Assembly (NCBI RefSeq): GCF_000316645.1
Contig: NC_019684.1
Location: forward strand, 1,674,001-1,738,000
Origin: Nostoc sp. PCC 7524
Lineage (GTDB): Bacteria > Cyanobacteriota > Cyanobacteriia > Cyanobacteriales > Nostocaceae
DNA: 64,000 nucleotides
Reading direction: 5' to 3'
The notes under the pieces: model-generated
What the model was told of the DNA's origin: nothing
Databases searched by the model: none
What the model saw: the letters and a program-made list of their open reading frames with translations, nothing else
Position numbers and translations under genes: made by a program
Part shown: in pieces, positions 18,801 to 33,800 of the stretch
How positions within the stretch are numbered: position 1 is the stretch's first letter
Layout: each line of letters opens with the position of its first letter

Positions 18801-21800
18801 GGTCTTGGGGGTCACGGACTTTAATGACAGTCTGCCCTGTCCCTGTATAGCCATCTTCATCTTTTGCTGTCACCTCCACAATAAATCTGCCGGATGTCTG
18901 CGGTGTAAATTCACCCCGACCTTGGGCATCTAAGTTAATGGCTTGACCATTGACGGTCATGGTTAAGTTGGTGATACCTGCCAAACTATTGGCTGTGGCG
19001 TGTATCAAGACTTTCTGGTTGGGGACACTGGCAAAGCTGGGGGTAATTTCTATGGCAACTGGGAGGACGGGCGGATTAATTGCCGTCCGAATTAAGGCGG
19101 TTTCTGTGGTTGTGGCTGCCCCATCGGTGACGGCGAAGGTGACGACATAATCACCCGCCTGTCCGGGGTTGGGTATCCAGCTAAATTCCCCAGTTTGGCT
19201 GTTGAAGTTGGCCTCGGTGGGTAAATTTTGGGCGGTGTAGGTGAGGGTGGTATTTAGGTCTGGGTCTTGACCTACTAACTTAAAGGTGAGTTCTTGACCT
19301 AAGACGGCGTTGTGGTTTGTCACCTCCAAAGTTGGCGGACGGTTGACATTTTCAATACTGACAGGCACATCAATACTGCTACTTGCCCCCTGTGGGTCGA
19401 AGACGGCAAATTTCAGCAGGTAATCACCAGCTTGCTCAAATCCTGGTGTCCATCGGAATTGGCGGGTTTGGGTGTCAAATAATGCGCCGATGGGTAAGGG
19501 TGAAATGGGGGCGTAGGTGAGGGTGTCGCCGTCGGGGTCGTTGGCGGCGAGGGTAAATTGTAACAGGGTGTTCTCTCTACCAAATTGGGCGGGGAGAGGA
19601 ATGAGGACGGGGTTTTGGTTGGCGTTGCTGACTTGAACTGAGAAGGTTTGCAGACTGGATTTATTACCGTCGTTGGCGATGACTTGAATACCTGTGGCTG
19701 AGAAGTTAGGTGTCCAGGTGAATATCCCTGTAACTGGGTCTAAGACTGCACCAATGGGTAAGTTGGGTGAGGAGTAAGTAATAGTATCGCCATCGGAGTC
19801 AGTGGCGTTGAGAGAAAGGGTGATGGTTTGACCTTTGTTAATGACTTGGGGATTGATGGCTGGGAGGACAGGGGCTTGGTTAGCTGTCCGCACCACGATA
19901 TTAAAGGTCTTTTGGTCGCTGAGGGCTTGGTTGGAGTCGCCGTTACCGCTATCTGTGACTTTAATGGTGGAGGTGTAAGTACCAACATCAGCCAGGGTGA
20001 GTTGCCAGTTAAAGATGGCTTGGCCGTAGATGGATGTATTGGTGAGAGTGGCACCGGGGGGTAGACTAACAGTGGTGAAGTTAAGGGGGTCCTGGTTGCG
20101 ATCGCTCACTTGCACGGTAAACTGTAAAGTCTCCCCAACTACGGCCACCCGATTACCCAGGAAGTTGAGTTTTGGTGCTTCATTGGGTGCATCTACTGTC
20201 ACCACAAAGGTATATTCATCACTGAGAATGGCTGTTTGTCCACCGCCATCACCGTTATCTGTGGCTGTGAAGGTAATGGTATAGTCACCAGTTTCATTCA
20301 TACCAGGAGTTAACAGTAATAATCCTGTACCATTGCCGTTGTCGGTGAAGGTGGCAAAGCTGGGGATGTCATATCCTGGTAAGCCTTGAGCAGTGATAAC
20401 TACGGGGTTGCCATCGGGGTCAATGACTTGGATTGGTATTTCGAGAACTTCACCCCGTTGGATGGTGCGGTTGTCTAGGGGTTGGATTTGTGGCGGACGG
20501 TTAGAATTGAGTACCTGAATGGGGACATTCACTGTAGTCGCACGATTTACCCCTGTGCCATCACCGTTGTCTGTGGCGGTAAAGGTGACTATGTAGTTAC
20601 CTGCACTGGTAAATCCAGGTGTCCAACTAAAGATGGCTGTGGCTGGGTCAAAGGTCGCCCCGGTGGGGAGGTTGGTGACAGTATAGGTAACTGTGGGTTC
20701 GCTACCTTCTAGGGGTGTGAGTGTGCCGTCACTGTTGCGTATTTGGGGGATAAAGCCGGGGTTATCGGGGTCAAGGGCAAAGGCGCGGAAGTTAATTGCT
20801 TGTCCTTCTTGGATTTGCCATCTATCTAAATTGTCGAAGACTGGAGCAGCGTTGACATTTAAAACGGTAATTTTAGTTACCTTGGTGGTGACAGATTCCC
20901 CATCACTAACTGAGAAGGGAATCTCATACTCCCCGGCTTGGAAGTAGGCGGGTGTCCACTCGAATACGCCTGTTTGAGGATTGAGGGTTGCCCCTGGTGG
21001 TAATAGGGTGCTGATATAGGTGAGGGTTTGATTTTCTGGGTCGGTCGCAATGAGGGGGATACGAATTCTATCACCTTCTTGAATGGTGCGATCGCTCGGA
21101 CGAATCAAGTTAGGTGCTTGGTTTTGGGGTGCAATGAGCAAAGTCACGCTTTGGCTGCTTGTCTGTAAGCCATCACTTACAAAGAACTGCACATTGGCAT
21201 AAGTCCCAGCCGCATCAAATCCAGGTTTCCAACTCAAGATGCGGGTTTGGGGGTCGAAAACTGCCCCGCCTGGGAGATTGTCTGCCCAGTAAATTAATCT
21301 TTGATTATCTGCATCCGTAGCAGAGATGGCAATTTGGAGTAGTTCCCCTTCCCGTCCGGTAATTTCCTCTGGTAGTGCTTCGAGGACGGGCGTACTATTA
21401 CCACCTGCTACCTGAATTGTGAAGGATTGGGTACTATGTCCACCACGGGAATCATACACGCGCAAAACTACGGGGGTGGCTACTGCACTCTCGGCTGTGG
21501 GTGTCCAACTAATTAATCCAGTGCTGGAGTTAATGGTCATCCCTGCGGGTGCGGAGTATAGCAAGTAGCTCAAGGCTACACCGTCGGGGTCTTGGGCTGT
21601 GGCTTGATAACTATAAGCTTGACCTGCGGTGGCTGTAGTGACTGGGTTAGAAGTGAATTGTGGTGCTTGGTTCGGGTAGGGAAGGGCATAAATTCCTGGT
21701 GCAAAGTCAGCCCGCAGTTGTTCAGGGTTTTGAATGGAGATAGTACGGGCGCTGATGGCTGCACCAGGGTCGAGTACGCCACTGGGTAAGCTGGCACTTA

Positions 21801-24800
21801 AATCTAGTAGGTAAGCGCCCTCTTGGTTTTGTCCTACTGTCCCCACTGGTTGACCTGTGACGTAGGGTGCAGGTTGCAATAGTAGCAGTAAGGGCAGTTG
21901 CAGTTGATAGTCTGCCTTGTTGGTAATGGTGACTTCGTAGGAAATTGTACCGTCGCCCCGGTCGGAACGGGGGTTAGCGAAGGCAAAGTCAACCAAGGCT
22001 GAGAAGTCAGAAATGGCGGTGAAGTTGCCCAGATAATCTGCCGTCATCGCCAACCTAGCCCGACTTTGGACGGTACTTTCTACCAGTAACTCGTACTTAT
22101 CGGGTATCAGGGCATCGAAGGTTAACAGGGCGGAACGGCTGGCAGCATCATACACTACCTGCTGTGGTGTAATTGTGCCGACGTTTTCCCCAGTTAGCCT
22201 AAAGTTATTGGGGTTAGTTACAGAAGCTGTATCGGTAGCCGCACCCACAAACATATCTTGGTCAAATGTCACCAAAATGGTGCTGTTGGGTAAAGTGACA
22301 TTAGCGTTGGGGGCGGGGTTAGTGGCGGCGACGCGGGGAGGTAATAAGGGGCTTAAAACGTCTATTTGTTGCGACTGACTCAACAACACCCGACCGTCGG
22401 CGGTAGTTTTGACGATATCGCCCCGACTACCACCTTGGGCAACGGCTACCCAGCGTAGGGTGGCTAAGTCAACCATAATTAGTTGACTAGGGGTATTGGG
22501 TTTCACACCACTGTTATTCGAGATAAATAACAACCCTTCTAGGGTGCTACCTGTTTTACCAAAGCTGAGGGAATCTACAGGGGTGGCAAATTGCAGCATC
22601 TTTTGGGGTTTGCCATCAGCCCCAAAGCGGACGACATCACCCCGTTCTGGCCAGACGGCTGCCCACAGGTCGCCGTTGGAGTCGAAGGCCATATTGCCTA
22701 CCCGCAGGTCGCTGTAATGGCTGAATGTTTGGGTGGTGGGGTTAAAGATTTCGATGCCGTTACCGGAGGAGACGTAAATCAGTCCGGTGGTGGGGTGAAT
22801 GGCTAGAGTTTGGGTGATGCTGTCCCCAAATTCTTGGAGAATTGCCCCTGTTTGGGGATTGAGTTGTAGTAAGGGACCGCCGCCTGTGGCTGCCCAGAGA
22901 TTACCTTGACTATCAAAGGCGAGGTCAAAGATGGGGTAGGGGAGAGTAGCTAAGGCTGTACCCACCTGACCACCTTCCCTGGGTAAAATGAATAGTTGGT
23001 TGCGACCTCTGCCACCACTGGTAATAACCGACCCATCGGTACGCACTGCGATCGCCATTGCCCCAATATTGCCATGACTTGGCAAAATCCCTGTAGCAAA
23101 GGCTTCGGCAATAAAGGGACGCAGGACGGTACTAAACTCCGATTCCCTAGTGGTATCTAAGTTAACCGGAATGAGTTTTTCGGCTTCGGTAAATAAGGGG
23201 TTGGTTTGGGGTGAGGGTTGGGGGTTGGGAGTGGGGGCTGTACCTAAATCTGGGGTAGTTGTACCAGGAATGCTGGGCAGTGTGCCTAAGTTCACACTAG
23301 AACCATCATCGGGGGCTTGAATGCCTAGCTGTGGTTGTTCTCTGTTGCCGGCGTTGTCTGTGGCTAGGGCGATGAAGCGATAGGTATTACCAGCTTGACC
23401 ACTGTACACCCCGGAGGTTTCTGTGGTTTGCCGTTGCCAGATGACGAAGTTACCGCCATTTTCCGACACATACACGGTAACGTGTTTCACACCTGCACCG
23501 TTGGTATCGTCAACGGCTTGCCACTCCACTTGATAATCTGACCCACCGGGAACTAAGGGTGTAACAGTCACGGTGGTCGTGGGGGCAACTCCATCAACGG
23601 TGTGAACTGTTGCTAGAGTTTGTTCGGGGGCAGTAGTATTAAATTCTACGCCGGCGGTGGCAGTAATTTCTGTACCTGTGGCTGTCCCTACTTTGGGTAA
23701 GATGGTGTAAGTGACAAAGCCTGTACCTGCACCGTTGGCATCATTGGCAGGTAATAACCCCACATCCCGACCTTGAATTAATTCCCCTGTGGTTGGGTCA
23801 ATGGCTTGTAATAACCAAGTGGCAGTGTTGGTTGTGACATCCAATCCAGCATTTACCCGCAGGATAAAGCCCTGGGATTGGACAAAGTTAAAGTCTCCTT
23901 GGAATGTACCGCGACCGTTGGGAATATGTACTTGAATATCGCCAATTTGCAAGCCACCCAACCTGAAGGTACGGGGGTCGAGGTCGGGGTCTAATTGAGT
24001 AGCGATTTGAATTTGGCTAGGACTAGAGGCAGCATTGGCAGCATTAGTAAAGTTGATGGTGTAGGGTAATGCTTGTCCGGTGGGGATAAATTGGTCACTA
24101 CCAAAGCCCAAAGGCCCGGTAATCGATGCTAGTTGATTGCTAACCACGCCACTGAAGAAGCGGGAGAAGTCCGGCGGGTTGACTTCCACAAATCCCGGTA
24201 AGTCTAGGCGGGTTTTGTGGGGGACGTAAATGTTAAAGGCTTCAAAGCGGGTGCGTTGTGTTAGTTGCTGGTCATATTCTGAGGCTGGCGGTGGTGCAGC
24301 ATTCCCCAGTAGTTCGGGGTTGTGTCCATACCACTGGCGTACCTGTGCAAAGAAGGCGACCAAATTACCATTAGTGACAATCTGATTACCCGCAGGCCCG
24401 GCTAAAATCCCAGAACTCAGGGTAGCCATGAGGCTGACTAGGTAGGGATTTTCTCTCACTGGTGGCGGTTGGTCTTCGGGACGCAGTAAACCAGCTTGTT
24501 CTAAGGCGGTGAGGTAGAGGGCTATCCAGTTCTCTTCATTGGCTGCTAAGACTATTAAGCCTTGGGAAGTTGTCTGGTCAGCGAGAATTTTCTGGCGGAG
24601 TTTCAAAGCTTCCTGACGCTGCTTACTGATGAATTCATCACGGGTCATCGGTGTGGCAGCTGCCAGGATGTGGAATTTAAAGGCTAGGTCAAGGTCTTCG
24701 TCGAGAGTTTCTAAAAGTTTGGGATTTTGGGCTAAGAGTTCTTCGATACCGTCGTAAACATGGGCGGTAAAGTTCAGTCCGGCGTAGCCTCTGGTTTCTA

Positions 24801-27800
24801 AATCAACGGCGTAACCAGGGGCGAGAATTTCGCCTGTGGTGTTGACTTCGGATGCCAAACTCGCCCAAGGAATATCTCGTAACCCTTCTGGTGTGCCGCC
24901 TAGATTTGTGTTAAAGGTGACATAGGGTAGCCCGAAAAATTCCCCGTTCTTACCTAGTTCTGGTAAACCAAATTCAAAAAAGACATAGGGTAAGTCGAGG
25001 TTGGTTTGGTTAATGAGTGATACGCCGTAACGCCCAATGTTACCTGTGGGGAAGGGGCTTAAAACTCTCGGCCCACCAAGGCCGATGTCTGCATCGGGTT
25101 CTAAGGCTGTCTCAACTAAATAACGATAAGGAACAATTGCCTGTTTGCCATCGGGGTTAATTACTTTTACGTCATACAAACCATGTGGGGCATCGGTAAA
25201 GTCAAAGATGGCTTGGATTTGGGTACTATCAATGACTTTGTAGCTGACGGGTTCGTATTCAGCAAAGCCAGGACGGACTAATTTAACGATGGCGTTGGGG
25301 TGGAACTGCGCCCCGTAAATGTGGGTAGTAACGTATTTACCGTCACCGCCTCTGTCGGTTGCAACGTTGGTAATACTGAAGGGGAGAACGTCAGCAAGTA
25401 GGGTGACGGGGGTGTTGTTACTGGGTGCATACTGCCCACGCACCAGGACGTAGTATGTCCCTTGTTTGGTGGTGGGGACAATAACGCTTTGATTGGCTTG
25501 TAGGGGTGTGGTATAAATTGCGTCGTAATTGAAGGGTGTGGGGACATCACCGTAACGAATAAATAGTTCGTTCGTGGAGGTGTTGGCGGCGGTGGTTAAA
25601 TCAACTTTCAGAGTTTGACCGAAACCGACATCGATTTGATATAACCTTTCTTGTCCGGTGCTGAGGGTGGTGGGGAGGGAAACACCCAACTGTAGTTTAT
25701 CAACGGTGACATTAACAGGATTGGCGGCGGGGGTGATGTTGTTGACTTCGTTTTCCGCTTCGTAGACTTGATTGTAAATATCTGTGCGGACAATAATCCG
25801 GTATTGTCCAGGGGTGGCGGCGGGGAGGTAGGCTTGCGAGGGAAGTAATTGACCTGTGTAAGATTCCCCTGGTTTAATTTCACCACTATAATCGAAACGA
25901 CCGATTAAGCGATCGCCTATATCCCAAATGGCATCACTAGATAAGTAAACTGAGTCACTCCATTGGCCTTTGGCGGCGTTGGGGCCGTAGTTAGTGACTG
26001 TCCAGTTAAGGTTGATGGGTTCGCCGGATTTAACTGCACCTGTAACGGTAATATCACCAACCTGTAAATCAGCCGGGGGTGGCACTTCCAAAATTATCGG
26101 GGTGCTGGGTGTGGCGTTGTTGGTTTCGTTATTGCCTTCAAATACCTGACCTCTGGGGGTGTGGCGTTGGGGGTCGGTGACGACAAAGACGTAGAATGGC
26201 CCAGATAAATCTGTGGGTAATTTCAGGGTGACGGTTTCGTTGTAGCTTTCCCCAGCTTTGAGGGTTTTATTATATTGTTGCACCCTTGTGAGGTAGCGAT
26301 CGCTTTGCAAATCTAAGAAGGGGTCACGGGAGAGATAAATTAAGTCTTCCCACTGAGTCTGCAAAGCGGATGTATCCCCTGTACCAACATTGCTGACGGT
26401 GTAAGTAATATTAAAGCTTTGCCCAATGGTCGTCCGTTCTGGTACACCCAAAATCGCAGTCACTTGTAAATCTGGGGGTGGAGTTAAGGCAATGGGTAAG
26501 AAGGCAGAGGTAATATTGTTACCTTCATCTCTAAATTCACCGACCCTGGCTAACTCGCGGTCAATCCCTTCAAAATCTACACCGGGGCCACCGGGAGGTA
26601 TCAGACCAGTGATATTAGAGTCGGCAAAGACGAGAATATAGAAGTCTCCTTCAATTCCATCAGGTAAGGTGACATTCTGGGTAGCTTGGTAAGATGCAGC
26701 TTTGGCTAGTCCCCCATAGCGGATATAAGTACCTAATAATTGGTCACTGTTATCTAAAGATGGGTCACGGGAGAGATAAATTCTATCTAGCCAACCTGCT
26801 TCACGAGTGTCCCGCGTCCCCAGGTTGGTGACTTTCCAACTGATGGGGATGACTTGCCCAGAACTGGGTTTTTGTGTGGGGACAACTAAATCAGTTACCT
26901 GTAAATCTGGTTCTCTGTAGGTAACGGGGATGGGTTTGACATTGCTGTTATTTGACGGGTCTTCAAAACCGTGAGAAAGATAGAATTTCCGGCTTTCGTC
27001 ATTATTTCCACCATCGATGATGCCTGTACCGATATCGGTGAAGACATAGATATAGTAATCGCCGTCAATACCTCTAGGTAGGGTAAATTGCTTGGTTTGG
27101 GTATAACTATCACCTGTACCCAAGGGTTGCTCAGGACTATAACTAACACTACCTAATTCAATTGCCCTACTAGGAATGAAAGTTGGGTCTGGGGCAATAT
27201 ATATTCTATCTGTCCAGAAGCGTGTCCCCGACCACATCGCACCACCAATGTTTTTGACAGTCCACTGAATGGTTGTCTGTTCCCCAGAGAAGTTTTGCTG
27301 TTGGGTGATGATATCGGTGACAACTAAATCTGCGGGGGCGGCTGTCACATTCGTTTGGACAGACAGACTATTGTTATTTTCATAGTCTCCTTCCCAGACA
27401 CTACCCCCACCAATATTTGGGTCGGTGATGACAATGACATACTGACCATTAGCAGCTGGGGTTAAGTTAAAGGTGCGTTCTGTGGTGTAGGTTTGGTCAG
27501 GGTTGAGTTGACTATTGTGGTTAAATGCACCGAGGAATAGATACTTAGCCCCAGAAACGTTTAACTGTGGCGCATCAGATAAATACACATAATCAGTCCA
27601 CGTATCGCTGGAAGTTACGGAAGTACCTTGGTTTTTCACCGTCCACTTGACTGTGAAGGGTTGACCGCCGACGGCTTGGGCTGTGGGGGTAATTGATTCC
27701 ACAATCAAATCGGCAGGAGGAGTTAATAAGACGGTAATTGGTCGGGCTTTGTAGTTATTGTTATCGACCTCATTCGGGTCATCGGGGTTGATGTTATCGG

Positions 27801-30800
27801 TTAAGGTGTCTTCGGTGACGACATTATAGGCATCTGTCCAGGGTGTAATGTGCCATTCGCCGCTTAGGTGGTCTGGGAGTTTAACTCTTACCGTTTTCTC
27901 ATAACTTTCTCCCACTAGCAAGGAACCTGTATGGCTGAAAGTTCCTAGGAGAATATCAAAAGCTGCCCCTTCTCCTTCTGAACCTTGGGCAATTGGGGAG
28001 GGTCGTTTTTTGGTGCGGGTGAGCCAAATTGTGTCTGTCCAGGTATTTCTATCTGTCTCTCCTACACCTTTATTAGTAACTTTGTAGGTTACTTCAATGG
28101 TGGAACCGTCGAAGGCTTGGTCATTAGCAACCACATTGGAGACGACTAAATCCGCCGGCGGTAGGGGATTAATTTGAATTTCTTTAAAGAGAATATTGTT
28201 GTTGTCTTGGGGATACTCGTTAACTTGGTTGCCAGCATCAGCTTTGACGATGATATAGGCTTTACCGCGATAATTTCTGGGAATTACCAAGTTACTGATT
28301 TGACTTTGGTAACTTTCTGTAGGTGCAAGGGCTGCCCCATTATCTAAAGAACCCAACAGTAAAGCATCCCCAGGAATGAGGTTATTTTGAGGTGCAGTGA
28401 GGGAGAGATAAACATGATCTTTCCATCTGGGAGTACTGGTAGCAACGGCTTGACTTTGGTTTTTCACCACAAACTTGACGGCGATCGCTCCCCCTGCTGA
28501 AATACTATCAGGGGCTTCTAGCTCAATAATTTGCAGGTCTGGTAAGGGTGGTAAGCTGATTTCTATACTCTGGTCGTCAACGCTGCGGTTATTGTTGGTA
28601 GCACCATTTTCAAACAGTGAACCGCCGACATTGGTTGTCACCTCCACTTGATACAGCCCTTGGATGTTATTGGGAAGGGTGACTTGTTCGGAACGCTGAT
28701 AGAAATTCCCTGCCCCCAGGTTATTGTCATAGGTAAATGACCTGAGTGTAATGGCTAGGGCGTTGGGGTTGCCCACTTCCCGAATCGCAATACTATCTGT
28801 CCAAGTTTGCCCAGTAGCAGCACCTAAACCTTGGTTTTTCACCGTCCAGGAAACATCAATGGTTTTCCCTGCTTTGATGGCGGTGGGTGCAGTGATGTCG
28901 GTAACTACTAAATCTGGTGCGGGGGAGAGGTTAATTGTAACGGGGTTGGAAAAGATGAAGCGGTTGTTATTGTTGTAGATGAATTCAAAGGGGCCGGAGG
29001 TATCCAGTACCACGTAAAACTCACCTTGCAAACCGTTAGGTAAGGGTAACTGCACAGTCCGGTTATATGTGCCACCCACGGCTAAGGAACCAACGTGTTG
29101 GAAGTTGGCGGTAGTGACAACATTTGTACCATCGGCATTCTTCGCCAGTCTCACTGTATCTGACCAAGAACTGGTATCTGTAATTCCAATGCCTTGGTTT
29201 TTAACCTGCCAAGAGATATTCAAAAATTGACCACTATTCCCCGTTGCATCCGTCGCTAACCCGGAAATTACCAAGTCAGCGTAGGGTTTGGTCATGACAT
29301 CAAAAAATTGCGGTGCTTGGTCGGCGTTATTAGTTTCTGAGTTATTCTCATAAACTAAGCCTGTAGCATCGGTTTGCACAAACAGGCGGTAACGACCTTG
29401 GAAAGCTGGCGGCAGTAATATTGTTTCACTACGGCTGTAGCTAGCATTAACCTCTAGGAATCCTGTATGGGTGAAGTTGCCTAATATCCGGTCATCCCCA
29501 TTACCGACAATTTCATCTGTAGAGGCAATTATCCTATCTACCCAGGAATTAACTTTACCTGTACCAGTTCCTAGATTGGTCACTTGCCAGCCAATTGTCA
29601 CTGTGGCGGGGTCGTCAATGGTCAGGGTGGGTGCAGTGACATTGGAGACAGCCAAATCTGCGTAGGGCGCTAATTGAATGTTAATGGCGGCAGCTGCGGT
29701 ATTATTGGTTTCTCGGTTGCCTTCATTAACTTGGTTATTGCTATCAGTTACTACCAATAAATATTGATTGCCACGCGCCCCAATTGGTAAGTTAACATTC
29801 AGTTCGGCATTATAACTCTGGTTATTGGCTAATTCTCCGATATGGTTGAATTCTGCCAATAAGATGTCTTGGCTATCCCATTGATTATCAGTGGATAAAT
29901 AAACTTTATCTAGCCATGTTTCTGAAGTTTTGAGTAATCCTTGGTTCTTGACATTCCACTGTAAGGAAATAGTCGTTCCTGATGTAGCTGTTTGTGGTGC
30001 AGAGGTAATTGTGGGGACTAAATCAGGATTACCAATTGTTAATCCTGTCGATGCCACTAGGAGATTATTATTTTCTTTATCTCCTTCAAAAACAGCATTA
30101 TCGCCATCGGTGACGATAACTAGCTGATAATTACCATCGGCCACAGATGGCATTACTACATTAGCTGAGGCATTATAGGTTTGATTAGCTGCTAAATCTA
30201 CATTACGAATAACGCTACTGAGTAAGGTGGCACCATTTAATGTGCCATCCACAGAAAGATATATTTTATCTACCCATGCACCTTGGGCAATTCCTTGACC
30301 TTGATTAGTAACTAACCAACCAATATTAACAGTTTGCCCTGGTCTGGCTGTACTGGGAAGAACTATATTGCTAACTAATACATCTGGTAATTCAGGTAGA
30401 GTTAATTGCAGGATTTGTTGAGCAATATTATTAGTTTCATTAATCTCTAGCTGGTTTTTGAATGTATCGGTTTCAACTAGGATATAATATTGACCGGCTA
30501 GGGAGTTTTGATTGAGGGGGATGGTGATAGATGCCGTCTGGAGATATTGACCATTAGGTGATAAAGGAGTTTGACTAGCGGCTTTTGTCACTAGGAGAAT
30601 ATCATCTTGACTAATGGCGGAGTCTGTAGATAAGTATAGGCGATCGCTCCAATTATTCGTAGTCGGATCATCACCTACATTCTTGACTACCCAAGTCACA
30701 TTAAAAGCTGTACCAAATTGAGCATTAGGAGGTACAGAGGTTAATTGAATAGTTAAATCAGGTTCTTGCAGATTATTAACTGTAATATTGAAGGTACTAT

Positions 30801-33800
30801 CAACAGTTAAGCCGCCTACATCCTGGCTACGAACAATAATTGGATGATTAGTATTGCTCTCAAAGTCTAATAAACTGCCATCAGCAATAACTAATTGATT
30901 CCCTGTAATCTTAAATCTGCCTTGGGCATCATTTAATAAACTATAACTATAGTTAGTGCCGCCCTCTGGGTCAATGGTAGTAAAGTTACCAATTACCGTA
31001 CCATTAGGACTATTTTCATTGATGTTAGTATGACTTAATTGAATAGCCGTTGGTGCTTCGTTAACATTCCTGAGATTAATTGTGAATGTTTTCTCAAAAC
31101 TTAGTCCGCCCGCATCAGTAGTTCTGACGGTAATTTGGTGATTTGTAGAGGCTTCAAAGTCTAATAAATCACCTTGCTTAACCTGTAATTGATTGCCGAC
31201 TAACTGGAAGCGATCGCCTGCATTATCAACTAATATATAAGTATGAGTATCTACTCCATCTAAATCAGTGGTACTAAAGACACCTATTTCTGTGCCATTG
31301 GGGCTATTTTCATCTACACTACTATTACTAATTTGAATATTGACTGGGGATTCATTGACATTTTTTAGTTGTATGGTCAGTGTTTTATCGAAACTTAATC
31401 CACCTTGATCAACAGTCTGGACAACAATATCATATTGGTTGTTAATCTCAAAATCTAATAATGCTCCATTCGCCACCTTTAATTGATTACCATCCAAGAA
31501 AAAGCGACCTTCGGCGTTATCTAATAATTTATAGGTATGCGTATCCCCAATATCAGAGTCTGTGGTAGCTAAAGTACCTATTAGTGTTCCGTTGGCACTA
31601 TTTTCATTAACCTGATTATTCGTTAATTCAATATCTGTTGGAGGATTATTATTAACATTTAGAAATTGAATCGCCTTGGCAAAAAAGTTATTAGCTTCCT
31701 GAGCTTCTACCTGATTATATTTTTCATCAGCCACAAATATTAAAAATTGCTGCCCGGTGGCTATTTCAGGTAAAATAATCGTGCGATCGACAGTATAACT
31801 ACTATTAATAGCTAACTGTTTAGGCTTGGCTATTCTAGTAATGAAAGTATCCGTAAAATCAAAAATATCATCCTGAGATAAATAAACTCCATCATACCAA
31901 TCAGAAACATTTGTTACGTCATTCCCTACATTTGCGACTGTCCAACTAATAGCAATACTAGAACCTGGTTTTGTATTTGTAGGTGCATTAGCTGCCGTTA
32001 TCTTTAAATCAGGTAATTGATTATCCTCAACGAAGCTACTACCAGCAGTATCAAAGATTCCTCCATTTTGCAGAATCTGACCTGAAGAATTGACAAAATT
32101 ACCAGCAATGAAACTCAGCTTCCCTTTCTGCAAATCAACAGTGCCAGTATTATGGAATTGAGAATAATAAAAAGTAGTTGTGCCAGTATTCCCAGATTTA
32201 ATTAAAGTCCCTACATTATTAAATGTCAGGTAGTAAAGATAGTTGTCATTTTGAATTTCAAAAATGCCCTGGTTATTGATGACATCCTCAGCACTGTTAT
32301 ATTCACCATCGATATAACCACCATCCCAAATGATTGTCCCCGCATTGTTAAGGGTGACTTTTCCCCGGATACCTTTGTAACCACTGGTGGTAATATCTAG
32401 ATTAGACTGCGAAGTAATATTGACAATTCCAGTCCCAGAAATTGTGCCACTTCTCCATTGATTTTGTCCTTGCAGGGTAACTGTACCTGTAGTGTTGAGT
32501 GTCCCACCACTGAGGGTAAAGTCATCAATAATGAGAGTACCTGTGGTGTTAAGTGTCCCACCACTCAGGACTAAATGCGGCAGATTAACCGTAGTGAGGT
32601 TGAGGTTAACAGTACCTCCAGAAACCTGGACTGTTCCTGCACCGGAAAAGATAGTTTGCGAGTCAAAGGTATAATCATCACTCCATTGTGCGGTTGTGTT
32701 GGCAGCGAGTTGAAACGTCCCCCCATTACTGCTACCACCACCATTGAAGTTGATATTTCCACTTTGTAAGTCAACAGTGCCAGTGTTGTGGAATTGTGAT
32801 TGATAGAAATTTGTTGTTCCTGTAGCACCCGATTTAATTAAACTGCCACTGTTATTAAACGTTAGGTAGTAAAGATAGTTGTCATTTTGAATTTCAAAAA
32901 TGCCCTGGTTATTGATGACATCCTCAGCACTGTTATATTCACCATCGATATAACCGCCATCCCAAATGATTGTCCCCGTATTGTTGAGGGTGACTTTTCC
33001 CCGGATACCTTTGTAACCACTGGTGGTAATTTTCAGGCTAGACTGTGCAGCAATATTGACAATTCCAGTCCCAGAAATTGTGCCACTTCTCCATTGATTT
33101 TGTCCTTGCAGGGTAACTGTACCTGTAGTGTTGAGTGTCCCACCACTGAGGGTAAAGTCATCAATAATGAGAGTACCTGTGGTGTTAAGTGTCCCACCAC
33201 TCAGGACTAAATGCGGCAGATTAACCGTAGTGAGGTTGAGGTTAACAGTACCTCCAGAAACCTGGACTGTTCCTGCACCGGAAAAGATAGTTTGCGAGTC
33301 AAAGGTATAATCATCACTCCATTGTGCGGTTGTGTTGGCAGCGAGTTGAAACGTCCCCCCATTACTGCTACCACCACCATTGAAGTTGATATTTCCACTT
33401 TGTAAGTCAACAGTGCCAGTGTTGTGGAATTGAGATAAATAGAAATTCGTTGTTCCTGTAGCACCCGATTTAATTAAACTGCCACTGTTATTAAATGTCA
33501 GGTAATAAAGATAGTTGTCATTTTGAATTTCAAAAACGCCTTGGTTATTGATGACATCCTCAGCACTGTTATATTCACCATCGATATAACCACCATCCCA
33601 AATGATTGTCCCCGCATTGTTGAGGGTAACTTTCCCTCGGATACCTTTGTAACCACTGGTGGTAATGTCTAGATTAGACTGCGAAGTAATATTGACAATT
33701 CCAGTCCCAGAAATTGTGCCACTTCTCCATTGATTTTGTCCTTGCAGGGTAACTGTACCTGTAGTGTTGAGTGTCCCACCACTGAGGGTAAAGTCATCAA